Assembly: GCF_003258865.1 (NCBI RefSeq)
Contig: NZ_NPEX01000027.1
Span: 1-38,352 of the forward strand
Source of the DNA: Rhodoplanes roseus
GTDB lineage: Bacteria; Pseudomonadota; Alphaproteobacteria; Rhizobiales; Xanthobacteraceae
DNA: 38,352 bases
Direction: 5' to 3'
Shown: piece after piece, positions 8,408-16,541 of the stretch
Layout: each line of letters starts with the position of its first letter
Numbering within the stretch: position 1 is the first letter of the stretch
The notes under the pieces: model-generated
What the model was told of the DNA's origin: nothing
What the model saw: the letters and a program-made list of their open reading frames with translations, nothing else
Database searches by the model: none
Made by a program: the position numbers and the translations under genes

Positions 8408-8435
8408 TTACAGCACGCGTGAGTGACGATAATAT
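8408..8435 (+). promoter_or_regulatory. Candidate promoter of the methyltransferase-SapC group
   Basis: TTACAG (8408-8413) and TAATAT (8430-8435) are 16 bases apart in an AT-rich patch of a G+C-rich region. If used, it would give a leader of about 300 bases before the methyltransferase start at 8749. Seen by eye only. Confidence 0.35.
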
Positions 8436-8487
8436 ATCACACACGATCGATACCGCATCCAGCGGCATGTGTCATCGACGTCACATA

Positions 8488-8706
8488 CGGAGACACCGTT
8501 GCGTCACCGCCGCCTCGTGGAACGGGTGGTGTCTCCCGGCCGTGTTGATAACGCGAATGTTGTGTGGTTGGCTGCGCCGATGCACGATTGAGGTCCGCGA
8601 GAGACTTCGGGCCGGAGGCCCGGAATTCACCAACGGACCACCAGGGCGGTGGACGGAGCCGCGCCGAATGCCCGAAACCGTGGGCTGCACCCGATTTCGG
8701 TCGGGC
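8488..8706 (+). other. Intergenic leader with several inverted repeats, possible structured 5' RNA
   Basis: The 350-base gap between divergent genes holds no credible ORF but several inverted repeats. GGAGACACC (8489-8497) pairs perfectly with GGTGTCTCC (8528-8536). GGTCCG (8592-8597) pairs with CGGACC (8634-8639) around an inner CGGGCC/GGCCCG stem (8608-8622). CCACC/GGTGG (8638-8652) would compete with the outer stem, and CCCGA/TCGGG (8690-8705) follows. The 9-base pair stem is unlikely by chance in so short a region; the short GC stems alone would not be notable. It does not match a riboswitch that I recognise. Confidence 0.3.
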
Positions 8707-8748
8707 GACGCCTTCATAGAGACGGAATAGCCGTTCGTGACCATCGTT

Positions 8749-9387
8749 ATGACGCCGTCCCTGCAGCAGACGACCAAGCGTGTCCTCAATGCGGGGAGCG
8801 GACGGCGCTCGGCGAGAAAGCTACATCCTTTGTTCGTACGCACGCTGTGGAACGAGGTTCGGCTCGACATCGCTCCCGAAACCGAGCCGGACGTGATCGC
8901 GTCCATTACCGACATGACGGCTGTCTGCCCGACCGAGAGCTTCGACGCGGTATGGTCGTCCCACACGCTCGAGCATCTCTATGCACATCAGGTGCCACAA
9001 GCACTGGCCGAGTTCCACCGGGTGCTCAAGCCGGACGGCTTCGCTCTCGTGACGTCGCCCGACCTGGAGACCGTCGCGGCCCTGGTCGTCGAGCACGGTC
9101 TCGATCATGTCGTCTACACGTCGCCGGCGGGTCCGATCACGGTGTCGGATATCATCTTCGGACACGGCCGCTCGATCGAGAGGGGCAGTGTCCACATGGC
9201 TCACAACAACGGTTTCACCTGTTCACGACTCGGCACGCAGCTCCTCGAGTCCGGCTTCACCTCCGTCATCGTCGCGCGAAGCCGTTTCGATCTTTGGGCT
9301 GCCGCGTTCAGGGAGGACGCCGATCCGGAGGTGATCCAGGCCGATCTGCGCTCGGTCGGCTTCAACCTGTTCGAGGACGCCGGATGA
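8749..9387 (+). CDS. Class I SAM-dependent methyltransferase
   Basis: A short (212-residue) methyltransferase of the type-11 kind. The glycine-rich SAM loop reads KRVLNAGSGRRS near residue 10, followed by VRLDIAPETEPDV (acidic residue that would bind the ribose), SFDAVWSSHTLEHLY (motif II/III region) and HRVLKPDGFALVTSPDL. The substrate is unknown. A GTG at 8737 would add four residues; no strong ribosome binding site separates the two. It is followed after about 100 bases by two SapC-like genes on the same strand, which suggests one transcript. In this setting it may methylate a sugar, or a surface protein or glycan linked to the RTX system, but that is inference. Confidence 0.8.
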   Translation: MTPSLQQTTKRVLNAGSGRRSARKLHPLFVRTLWNEVRLDIAPETEPDVIASITDMTAVCPTESFDAVWSSHTLEHLYAHQVPQALAEFHRVLKPDGFALVTSPDLETVAALVVEHGLDHVVYTSPAGPITVSDIIFGHGRSIERGSVHMAHNNGFTCSRLGTQLLESGFTSVIVARSRFDLWAAAFREDADPEVIQADLRSVGFNLFEDAG

Positions 9388-9491
9388 TCGTCTCTTTGCG
9401 CTGCCGCTCGCGGCCGCCGGAGACACGATCTCGTCAGCCGCCCCGCGCAACGTTAGGCATCCCGGCCGCGCCGCGCTCCAATCGGTGACCC

Positions 9492-10313
9492 ATGATACCC
9501 GCTGAGCATCCCACCATCATCGAAGGCGACGCGCTGACCCGCCGAATCTTCGCGCCGGCGGCATATCGTCTGGCCCGGGATACCGCCGTCGTTCCAATCG
9601 TCGCGGGAGAGGCCTTTCGGCTGGCCTCGTGCTTTCCCGTCGTCTGGCGTCGGCGCGAGAGCCGCACCGAGCTCGTCGCCGTGCGCGCGCTGCTGGACGA
9701 CGTGGAGGCACAGACGCCCGCGTTCCGCGCCGCCTATCCCCTGGCACTGCAAGCCTATCCGTTCTTGCTCGCGTCGAGCACCGGAAGCGACGGCGTCACT
9801 CGCCTGCTCGACCACGCCGTCGCGGACGCTCCGACGGATGTCGGCGCATCGGTGACCACGACCGACGGGCGGCCGAGCTACGCCACGACGCTCCGTCTGC
9901 GCATGCTCGACGTCATCGAACGGCAACTCCCGTTCACCGACGCGATCGGCCGGTCCTTGGTGGACGCCGATCTGCTCGAACCCTGGGAGCTGACTTTCGA
10001 CATCGATGGCACCCGAATCGGCATCCCTGATCTGCTCGTCGCGAGGCAGAGCGCCTTCGACACCGGCGCGTACAGCGAAATCGTCGCACGTCACGGCGCT
10101 CCGGCTGCCGAGCTCCTCGCGCTACATCGCATCTCGCTGTTCAGGGCCGGCCTTTTGCTCGTGACCGCGCGCGCCTTCGTGAAACGGCGCAACCAGGGAG
10201 CGGCGGAGATTGCAGCGCGCGTTTCCGCCTCCCTGGTGCCCCGGCACGATACGGACTCTGAACCTCCGTCGGCCAGTGACGTCGTCCTCTCATCGCAAGA
10301 CGAGGTGCGTTGA
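9492..10313 (+). CDS. SapC family protein (first of a tandem pair)
   Basis: The 273-residue product fits the SapC family (PF07277), named after a Campylobacter fetus S-layer locus. Family-like segments are FRLASCFPVVWRRR near residue 41, FRAAYPLALQAYPFLL near 77 (usually YPFxL in the family) and IGRSLVDADLLEPWELTFD near 149, then the GIPDLLVARQSAFD region. There is no signal peptide or membrane segment, so it is probably cytoplasmic. Biochemical function is not known for the family. The stop overlaps the start of the next gene as TGATG. It should not be confused with the SapC permease of peptide ABC transporters, which is a membrane protein. Confidence 0.7.
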   Translation: MIPAEHPTIIEGDALTRRIFAPAAYRLARDTAVVPIVAGEAFRLASCFPVVWRRRESRTELVAVRALLDDVEAQTPAFRAAYPLALQAYPFLLASSTGSDGVTRLLDHAVADAPTDVGASVTTTDGRPSYATTLRLRMLDVIERQLPFTDAIGRSLVDADLLEPWELTFDIDGTRIGIPDLLVARQSAFDTGAYSEIVARHGAPAAELLALHRISLFRAGLLLVTARAFVKRRNQGAAEIAARVSASLVPRHDTDSEPPSASDVVLSSQDEVR

Positions 10314-11179
10314 TGGCCGCGTTACGCCCGATGCGGGAGCTGACCGCCCTGCGATTGTCGCTTCCCCTCGACCAGGGATGGATCAGGAACATCGGCTGGC
10401 TGCCGGTCGGGTCCAGCGAGCTGCATCTCTGTTCTCACAGCCTGGCACTCGCCGTCAGGTTCCAGGCGGCGCGCCCCCATCTGGGATTCCTGGTTGATCC
10501 ACGGTATCTCGGCCGACCGCAGATCGATTCCCACTTCAAGTGGCAAGCCGGATACATCCCGCTCGCCGTCCGCGTGCACCCGTTCCAGCTGCGCGATGCC
10601 GGCGGGGATCCGCTCGACGAGCTGATGCTGCCGGCGGATTCGCCGCATGTCGGCCCAGCCGGCCCGATCGAGATCGCGCATGGCGCGCGCCTCAATCCGC
10701 AACTGATCGCGATCCACAAGTTGCTCGCCACCCTCGCCGCTGGTCAGGCCAGCTTCGCGACCGCGCTCGACCAGCTGATGATCGCGAACCTTCTCGTGCC
10801 GTTGCAGCTTCCGGCGACACAGGACGGCGCTGCCCCGAGGGCGACCGGCGAACCATCGTATTTCACGGTCGACCACCAGCGATTCGCAGCACTTCCCAAC
10901 GGCGCGCTCGCCGCCATGGCCCGCCACGATTTCAGGACGATCGATATCGCAGTGGCCACCGTGTTCTCGCAGCGCTTCCTCGCTCGCGGCGTCCTTCCCG
11001 ACGCTCGACCATCGGAACGCTCGGCCGCGCCGTCGCTCGATCTCCAGATTCAGCAGCTCATTCACGTGGACACGTTTCCGCTCGCGCTCGATGACGGACT
11101 GCTGTTCCATCCCGAGGACCTCGTCGCCGAGCCGGGCGGCGAGCGGCACGACGGACCCGCCTCAACGCTCCCGAAGTGA
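10313..11179 (+). CDS. SapC family protein (second of a tandem pair)
   Basis: A 288-residue diverged homolog of the preceding protein. The matching segments are SLALAVRFQAARPHLGFLVD, WQAGYIPLAVRVHPFQL near residue 78 (equivalent to the AYPFLL block) and FATALDQLMIANLLVPLQL (equivalent to DADLLEPWEL), followed by YFTVDHQRFAALPNGALAAM. It has an additional C-terminal tail of about 50 residues. No export signal is seen. The ATG at 10313 overlaps the stop of the first copy and has GAGGTG upstream. Its 3' end overlaps the 3' end of the HlyD-type gene on the other strand by 18 bases, placing this pair tail-to-tail with the RTX secretion genes. The family call is less certain than for the first copy. 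Confidence 0.6.
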   Translation: MAALRPMRELTALRLSLPLDQGWIRNIGWLPVGSSELHLCSHSLALAVRFQAARPHLGFLVDPRYLGRPQIDSHFKWQAGYIPLAVRVHPFQLRDAGGDPLDELMLPADSPHVGPAGPIEIAHGARLNPQLIAIHKLLATLAAGQASFATALDQLMIANLLVPLQLPATQDGAAPRATGEPSYFTVDHQRFAALPNGALAAMARHDFRTIDIAVATVFSQRFLARGVLPDARPSERSAAPSLDLQIQQLIHVDTFPLALDDGLLFHPEDLVAEPGGERHDGPASTLPK

Positions 11180-12487
11180 CGTCGCCAGCCGGTTGACCAA
11201 CGGCGCGAGGAGAAACTGGAGGACGGTCCGCTCTTCGGTCCGGATCAGCGCGTCGACCATCATTCCGGCCGAGATCTTGTCCTCGATCTCCGGGGGGACG
11301 GAGGCGCGGTCCACTCCGAGCTCGACGGCGTAGTACGGGACACGCGTCACCTCGTCCAGGAGCGTGTCGCGAGAGACGCTGCGCACCTTGCCCAGGATCG
11401 GATGGATCTGGAACTGGGTGAACTGGGGAATGCGGATTTCGACCGGCATTCCGGGAACGATGCGGTCGATTTCGGTCGATCCGACCTTCGCCCGTACGAC
11501 GAGGGTGTCGGACGCAGGAACGATGTCGAGAATCGGATCGCCTGGCTTGAGGACGCCACCGGCCGTGAAGATTCGAAGCTGTTGGACCGTTCCCGAGACA
11601 GGCGCTTTCACCTCACCACGCTTCAACGCGTCCTGCGCCACGAGCAGTTGCTGCGAGAGATCACCGAGAGATTTGCGGACATCGGGGAGTCCATTCGCCC
11701 CCTCCTGACGGTAATCCTGGCGGAGCTGCTCGCGGCGGGCCTGGAGCTCGGCGATCTTCTCCTGCGCCTTCTCGTAATTGATCTTCGCGGTATCGAGAGC
11801 ACCGCGGGTCGCCATCTGCTGTCGCTCGAGCGTGGTGACACGCGGAAGTGCGACGAGGCCGCGCTCGAGAAGCGATCTGAGGTTCGGCAGCTCCTGTCCG
11901 ATCGACGCGAGCTGATCGCCGGCCGTCTTCTGGTCCGACAGCGACTGCTCGACCTCCCGCCGGGCCTGGGCGATCAGCTTGTCGATCACCTCGATGGCCT
12001 GGAGAAGGCTCCCACGCCGCGCCTCGAACTGCTTGCGATTGTCCAGCATGGCGCTGGCGACCAGCGGATCGTTCCCGATCGCCGTGACCTCCTCCGGGAA
12101 GTGCACAGAATCGGCCAGGTCTCGCTGCGCCAACAGCCGCGCTTCGAGCGACAGCATCACCGCGACCTGCTGGCGCACCGTTCTCTCCGCAGCCCCGCTC
12201 CGCGTCGGGTCGAGCCGCAGGAGGACAGCGCCCTCCTTCACCATGTCGCCGTCGCGGACCAGGATCTCCTGGACGATCCCACCCTCCAGATGCTGCACCG
12301 TCTTGCGATAGGACTCGACCGACACGGCACCACCGGCAACCACGGCCGAATCGATACGCGCGAAGGCGGACCATCCGCCCAGCCCGACGAACGTGAAGAC
12401 GATGATACAGAACCCCAGCCACAACATGGGCTTCCAGTTCGCCGACGCGACCGGCGCCGGCAGATCCTCGACGCGCTCCTTCTCCAT
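11162..12487 (-). CDS. HlyD family type I secretion periplasmic adaptor
   Basis: The 441-residue protein has the classic membrane-fusion layout: short cytoplasmic tail, one membrane segment (about 22-42, LWLGFCIIVFTFVGLGGW), a lipoyl-like half with VQHLEGGIVQEILVRDGDMV, a long coiled coil (about 105-290), the second lipoyl half with GEVKAPVSGTVQQLRIFTAG, and a beta-barrel end with GMPVEIRIPQF. This is the PrtE/PrsE/RsaE type that links the inner-membrane ABC transporter to a TolC-like outer-membrane channel. GGAGGT lies six bases ahead of ATG 12487, and one base separates it from the transporter stop. No TolC-type gene is present in the window. The substrate is very probably the adjacent RTX protein. 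Confidence 0.93.
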   Translation of the reverse strand: MEKERVEDLPAPVASANWKPMLWLGFCIIVFTFVGLGGWSAFARIDSAVVAGGAVSVESYRKTVQHLEGGIVQEILVRDGDMVKEGAVLLRLDPTRSGAAERTVRQQVAVMLSLEARLLAQRDLADSVHFPEEVTAIGNDPLVASAMLDNRKQFEARRGSLLQAIEVIDKLIAQARREVEQSLSDQKTAGDQLASIGQELPNLRSLLERGLVALPRVTTLERQQMATRGALDTAKINYEKAQEKIAELQARREQLRQDYRQEGANGLPDVRKSLGDLSQQLLVAQDALKRGEVKAPVSGTVQQLRIFTAGGVLKPGDPILDIVPASDTLVVRAKVGSTEIDRIVPGMPVEIRIPQFTQFQIHPILGKVRSVSRDTLLDEVTRVPYYAVELGVDRASVPPEIEDKISAGMMVDALIRTEERTVLQFLLAPLVNRLATSLRER

Positions 12488-12488
12488 C

Positions 12489-14228
12489 TCACGACCTCCG
12501 GCTTTCCAGCGCACCCTCGATCACGGTGAGCGGAGTTGGCGCCTTCAGGCGCGGAATGCGGTTGACGATCTGGTCGCGCGAGCCGAATGCCTGCACGGCC
12601 CCCGCGTTGAGGACGAGAATGTCGTCGCAATAGTTCAGGATGTTGACCTTGTGGGTGATGATGACGACGGTCGTGCCGCTGGCCTGCAGCTTCTGGATCA
12701 TCGACATCAGCGCCTGCTCGCCGAAGGCGTCGAGGTTGGAGTTCGGCTCGTCGAGCACGACGAGGCTCGGTTCGGCGTACACGGCGCGGGCGATGGCGAT
12801 CCGATTCCGCTGGCCGCCGGAAAGCACGTGGCCGCCCACGCCCACGCGCGTGTTGTAGCCCTCCGGCAGCGACTTCACGAGGTCCTGAACGCCGGCGAGT
12901 TCCGAGGCCGCGATCAGCTTCTCGGTGCGCTCGGGCGAGTCCGGATCGAATCGCGCGATGTTGTCGGCCACGGTTCCCGGGATCAGCTCGACGTCCTGCC
13001 CGATGTAGCCGAGATGACGGCCGATATCGTCCTCGCTCCAGTGCGACAGCTCGTGGTCGCCGATCGTCACGCTGCCCCGAGCGATCGGCCAGATGCCGAC
13101 GAGGACACGGCCGAGGCAGGATTTTCCGGCCCCGCTGACCCCGACGACGCCGAGCGTCCGCCCCTGTGCGAGCGAAAACGAGACGTCGTTGAGCACGATC
13201 TTCTCGCCGCTGGGCGGCCCTGCATACACCCGCGACAGCGTCAACGTCCCTTCCGGCCGCGGAAGTCTCATCTTCTTCGGACGCTCGCCGGCGTCGCGCA
13301 GAAGATCGTCCAGCCGATCCAGGGACGCGAGAAAATTGGAATAGACGCGCCAGTTCGAGATCACGTTGTCGAGTGGTCCGATGCCCCGATTGATGATCAG
13401 GAGCGCCACCATGATCGACGCCGTCGCGATCTGGTTCTCCATATAGAGCATAGCGCCGACGGCATAGATGATGATCATCTGCATGACGCGGAAGAACCGC
13501 ACGACACTGGCGATGACATCGGTCCGCCGCCCTGCCGCTCCACGCCACCCGAGCATCTTGGCATGCAACGCGTACCAGCGCTCGCGAAGCGCCGGCAACA
13601 TGCCGAGCGCTCTGATGGTCTCCACGTTGCGTGATATCGCGCCGCCGAACTCCTGCGACCGGATCGACATCTGCTGGTAACGCCTGCTGTCGCTCTTCAC
13701 CAGAAAGTAGTTGAGGAATGCGAGCACGACCATCTTCGTCATGATCAGGATCGCGATCACCGCGAAGACCCAATGGACCAGGCAGAGGAGCACCACGTAG
13801 ACGGGCATGTAGACGAGATCGAACAGCGCGGCGATCGACGAGCTCGAGAGGAAGTCGCGGACCGTGCTCAAGTCGTTCAGGGTTGTCGGCGAGGTCGCTG
13901 CGCGGGTCGAAGATTTCGGCCGGTGCAGAAGCTCGAAGAACGATCGGCTGAGGCGGGCATCGATGGACACGCCGAGGCGATCGAGCGCCTTCTTCCTCGC
14001 CCATTCCAGCACCGTCATCATGAGAATGACCGTGGTGGCCATGGCGGTGAGCACCCAGAGCGTGGACTCGCTGCGGCTGATCATCACCCGACCGTAGACC
14101 TGCCACATGTACAGCGGGCCGGCGAAGTAGAGGACCGGCATGAAGAAGCTGAAGATCGCCAGGATCGAATAGGCCGGCAACAGCGGCCTGAGCCCGTTGA
14201 GTGTCGGCGAGATGAGCTTCTGCTTCAT
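12489..14228 (-). CDS. PrtD-type type I secretion ABC transporter (permease/ATPase)
   Basis: The 579-residue protein has an N-terminal six-helix membrane domain (about 18-300) with no C39 peptidase domain, then an ATPase domain with Walker A GVSGAGKS (363-370), Q-loop QDVE (411), signature LSGGQRNR (469-476), Walker B LVVLDEP (489-495) and H-loop TH at 525-526. Length and layout match the PrtD/PrsD/RsaD family that exports RTX proteins with uncleaved C-terminal signals. It starts at ATG 14228; longer readings run through non-coding sequence. It lies downstream of the RTX gene across a 381-base gap holding a terminator, and is coupled to the adaptor gene. Confidence 0.93.
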   Translation of the reverse strand: MKQKLISPTLNGLRPLLPAYSILAIFSFFMPVLYFAGPLYMWQVYGRVMISRSESTLWVLTAMATTVILMMTVLEWARKKALDRLGVSIDARLSRSFFELLHRPKSSTRAATSPTTLNDLSTVRDFLSSSSIAALFDLVYMPVYVVLLCLVHWVFAVIAILIMTKMVVLAFLNYFLVKSDSRRYQQMSIRSQEFGGAISRNVETIRALGMLPALRERWYALHAKMLGWRGAAGRRTDVIASVVRFFRVMQMIIIYAVGAMLYMENQIATASIMVALLIINRGIGPLDNVISNWRVYSNFLASLDRLDDLLRDAGERPKKMRLPRPEGTLTLSRVYAGPPSGEKIVLNDVSFSLAQGRTLGVVGVSGAGKSCLGRVLVGIWPIARGSVTIGDHELSHWSEDDIGRHLGYIGQDVELIPGTVADNIARFDPDSPERTEKLIAASELAGVQDLVKSLPEGYNTRVGVGGHVLSGGQRNRIAIARAVYAEPSLVVLDEPNSNLDAFGEQALMSMIQKLQASGTTVVIITHKVNILNYCDDILVLNAGAVQAFGSRDQIVNRIPRLKAPTPLTVIEGALESRRS

Positions 14229-14553
14229 GGTACGTCCGTGAGTTGAACAGGCCGATCCCGGAACGTCCGGTACCGTCTCGGCCGGTACTACCATATCAAA
14301 TTGGCATGTGAATCGTATCGAAATGGGGCCGGGCATCTTCGGGGTCCGGCGTAACACATGCGTGTGCCGAACCTCCCTGCACGACCCGGCACAACCATCC
14401 GGAACCTCGGCGCGTTTCGGTCTACACGTCCGGCATGAAGCACGCTGCGGCGACACCGCTCGACGGCCGCGATCGCTGTCGCGCCGCCTGCCGGAACAGG
14501 CCACGCCCTGTCACAGCGGATAGGCGCCGAATCAGGGAGATCACGACGGCTCC

Positions 14554-14587
14554 GAAATGAAAACGCCCCGGCGAATGCCGGGGCGTT
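14554..14587 (-). terminator. Intrinsic terminator after the RTX gene
   Basis: A perfect 11-base-pair stem, AACGCCCCGGC (14562-14572) and GCCGGGGCGTT (14577-14587) with a GAAT loop, lies 23 bases past the RTX stop. Read on the minus strand it is followed by TTCATTTC, a modest U-run. It should cut most RTX transcripts before the ABC transporter gene. The rest of the 14229-14609 gap shows no credible gene; a promoter for the transporter gene may lie in the AT-richer patch near 14290-14330 but I cannot place it. Confidence 0.8.
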
Positions 14588-14609
14588 CTCGTATCGGATG
14601 GACGCCCGC

Positions 14610-16445
14610 TTAGGAGAGCGTGCGGACTTCGTCGGTGAAGACCAGCGTCTCGACGTTCTTGATTTCCAGCACCTGGCCGTCGTTGAAGGTGAGCGTGTAG
14701 GTTTCGGTGCTGCTGTCGTAAGACAGATCGTTGACGTCGGTGGAGGCTCGAGCGTCGAACACGACCATGTCGGAGCCGGTGCCGCCGTCGATCGTATCCT
14801 GGCTGGTGTGGCTCTGGACGAGGAAGACATCGTCGCCGACCCCGCCCGACAGCAACTCCGCACCACCCGTCGATTCGAGCGTATCGTTGCCGTCGCCGCC
14901 CAGCAGTGTGTCGTTGCCGCTGCCCGTGAGCCAGTCGTTGCCGTCGCCGCCGTCGAGGGTCGAGGCGCCGGACGTATAATCGACGATACGGTCGTTGCCG
15001 TCGCCACCGCTGAGAAACTGGCCCGCCCCCGAACCGCCGATGATGAGATCGTTGTCGCTGCCGCCGTACAGCGAATCCGCACCCGAGCCACCGATCAGCG
15101 TATCGTCGCCGGCGCCGCCGAACTCCAGCACGCCATCGCCGGTTCCGGAGTACGACACGAGGCTGTCGTCGCCTTCGCCGCCGAACAGATGATCCGAACC
15201 CGAACCATACAGGGTGTCGTTACCGTCACCCCCGTCGAGCGTCGAGGTGCCCGAGGTGCCCCAATCGGCCAGGTAGTCGTTGCCGTCGCCGCCGGACAGT
15301 GCCTGGGAGCCGGAGCCGGCGACCAGCGTGTCGTTATCGGCACCGCCGATGAGCGTGTCGTTTCCGGCACCGCCGACCAGCACGTCGTCGCCCGTGCCGC
15401 CGTCGATATGAGCGGCATCGCCCGACGAGCTGAAGGAGACCAGATTGTCGTTGCCTTCGCCGCCCAGCAGCGAGTCGCTGCCCGCGCCGTAGATCGTGTC
15501 GTTGCCGGCCCCGCCCTCGAGCGTGGACGTACCGGACGTACCCCAATCGGCCAGATAGTCGTCGCCGCCGTCGCCGGACAGCAGCTGCGAGCCGCTGCCC
15601 GCCACCAGAGTGTCGCCGTCGGCGCCGCCGTAGAGGCTATCCGAACCGGCGCCACCGACGAGAATGTCGGACCCTTCGTCGCCGTAGAGCACGCCTGCCG
15701 CTGCCGCCGTGCTGGCGGACACCAGGCGATCGTTGCCAGCCCCACCGGAAAGCGTGTCGGAGCCGGCGCCGTAGATGGTGTCGTTACCCTCGCCACCCTC
15801 CAGCGTCGAGGTTCCCGAGCTGCCCCAATCGGCGAGGTAGTCGTCGCCGCCGTCACCGGACAGCAGCTGGCTTCCGGTGCCTGCGACGAGCGTATCGCCA
15901 TCGGCACCGCCATAGAGGCTGTCGGCGCCGGCGCCGCCGACGAGAAGATCGCTGCCCGCGTCTCCGCTGAACACGCCGCCGACCGAGCCGCTCACCGAAA
16001 CGAGCGTGTCGCTGCCGTCACCGCCGGACACCGAGTCGCCGTCGCCAGCGATCGCGTAGTCGTCGCCCGAGCCCGCCATGATGGTCGAGGCCGCGGAATC
16101 GTAGAGGCTGAGCGTGTCGTTACCGATCCCGCCGGCGAGAAGCACGCCCTGCTCGGCGTCGGTGCCCACCACCGTGATGTTGGTGCCGTCGGCGTTGTCA
16201 CCGATGACCACCGAAAGGTTCGGCGCCGTGTCGGTGTCGACGACGGCGTACGATCCGGTGAAATCGAGAGCCTCGGTGAGAGGGTCGATCGACTGCACCG
16301 AACTCGTTTCCTCGACCCAGGTCTTGTCGCCCGACGTGCCGTAGAGCGTGTCCATGATGGCCTGCTGGACGGCCGGATCGAGATTGCTGCCGTTCGCGCT
16401 CAACTGCGCTTCGAGTTCGGCCTGTGTCAGGTACGAAGCAGCCAT
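14610..16445 (-). CDS. RTX calcium-binding repeat protein, type I secreted surface protein
   Basis: The 611-residue protein is dominated by RTX nonapeptides (GGxGxDxLx forms such as GGEGNDTIYG, GGAGNDTLIG, GGDGNDWLTG) from about residue 105 to 560. These bind calcium and fold into beta-rolls outside the cell. The C-terminus, ending TLTFNDGQVLEIKNVETLVF then TDEVRTLS, looks like the uncleaved type I secretion signal. There is no N-terminal signal peptide. Only two Lys, four Arg and no Cys were counted, with very many Asp, as in RTX surface-layer proteins. Residues 168-543 are four near-equal 94-residue units. Start ATG 16445; a good promoter lies about 100 bases upstream. No enzyme domain is seen, so a structural, S-layer-like or adhesive role is most likely; the exact role is inference. 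Confidence 0.9.
   Translation of the reverse strand: MAASYLTQAELEAQLSANGSNLDPAVQQAIMDTLYGTSGDKTWVEETSSVQSIDPLTEALDFTGSYAVVDTDTAPNLSVVIGDNADGTNITVVGTDAEQGVLLAGGIGNDTLSLYDSAASTIMAGSGDDYAIAGDGDSVSGGDGSDTLVSVSGSVGGVFSGDAGSDLLVGGAGADSLYGGADGDTLVAGTGSQLLSGDGGDDYLADWGSSGTSTLEGGEGNDTIYGAGSDTLSGGAGNDRLVSASTAAAAGVLYGDEGSDILVGGAGSDSLYGGADGDTLVAGSGSQLLSGDGGDDYLADWGTSGTSTLEGGAGNDTIYGAGSDSLLGGEGNDNLVSFSSSGDAAHIDGGTGDDVLVGGAGNDTLIGGADNDTLVAGSGSQALSGGDGNDYLADWGTSGTSTLDGGDGNDTLYGSGSDHLFGGEGDDSLVSYSGTGDGVLEFGGAGDDTLIGGSGADSLYGGSDNDLIIGGSGAGQFLSGGDGNDRIVDYTSGASTLDGGDGNDWLTGSGNDTLLGGDGNDTLESTGGAELLSGGVGDDVFLVQSHTSQDTIDGGTGSDMVVFDARASTDVNDLSYDSSTETYTLTFNDGQVLEIKNVETLVFTDEVRTLS
14817..15944 (-). repeat. Four tandem 282-bp units encoding 94-residue RTX super-repeats
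   Basis: Units at 15663-15944, 15381-15662, 15099-15380 and 14817-15098 each encode exactly 94 residues in register. Each of the first three opens with LVGGAG, carries ADWG(S/T)SGTSTL mid-unit and a GSD segment near residue 61. The fourth is more diverged. A half unit (about residues 120-167) precedes the first. Confidence 0.85.
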
Positions 16446-16541
16446 GTCGTCTCGCCCCTCTTCATAAGTCGCAGTCGTGTCCGCGCGTTACACACGGAGC
16501 GACGCCTCGCCTGCGCCGCAGATGTCTCGCTTCGGTTCCTA

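Noticed and set aside
9384-9488. 34-codon frame between the methyltransferase and the first SapC-like gene
   Set aside because: It overlaps the upstream stop and ends near the next start, but the product is Arg/Pro-rich and continues a shadow frame, so coding is unlikely.
9492-11179. SapC-like genes read as the permease of a Sap peptide ABC transporter
   Set aside because: The products have no membrane segments; the match is to the S-layer-named SapC family, which shares only the name.
11402-12529. 375-codon plus-strand frame opposite the HlyD-type gene
   Set aside because: Shadow of a well-supported coding frame; composition is Arg/Leu/Asp-rich with no domain.
14351-14360. GTAACACATG also found on the other strand at 18411-18420
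   Set aside because: The two copies have opposite orientation relative to their downstream genes, and a single 10-mer pair is weak evidence.
14308-14523. 71-codon frame in the gap between the RTX and ABC transporter genes
   Set aside because: No ribosome binding site or protein-like composition.
14817-15944. Regular 282-bp repeats considered as a CRISPR or satellite array
   Set aside because: They are in-frame coding repeats of an RTX protein.
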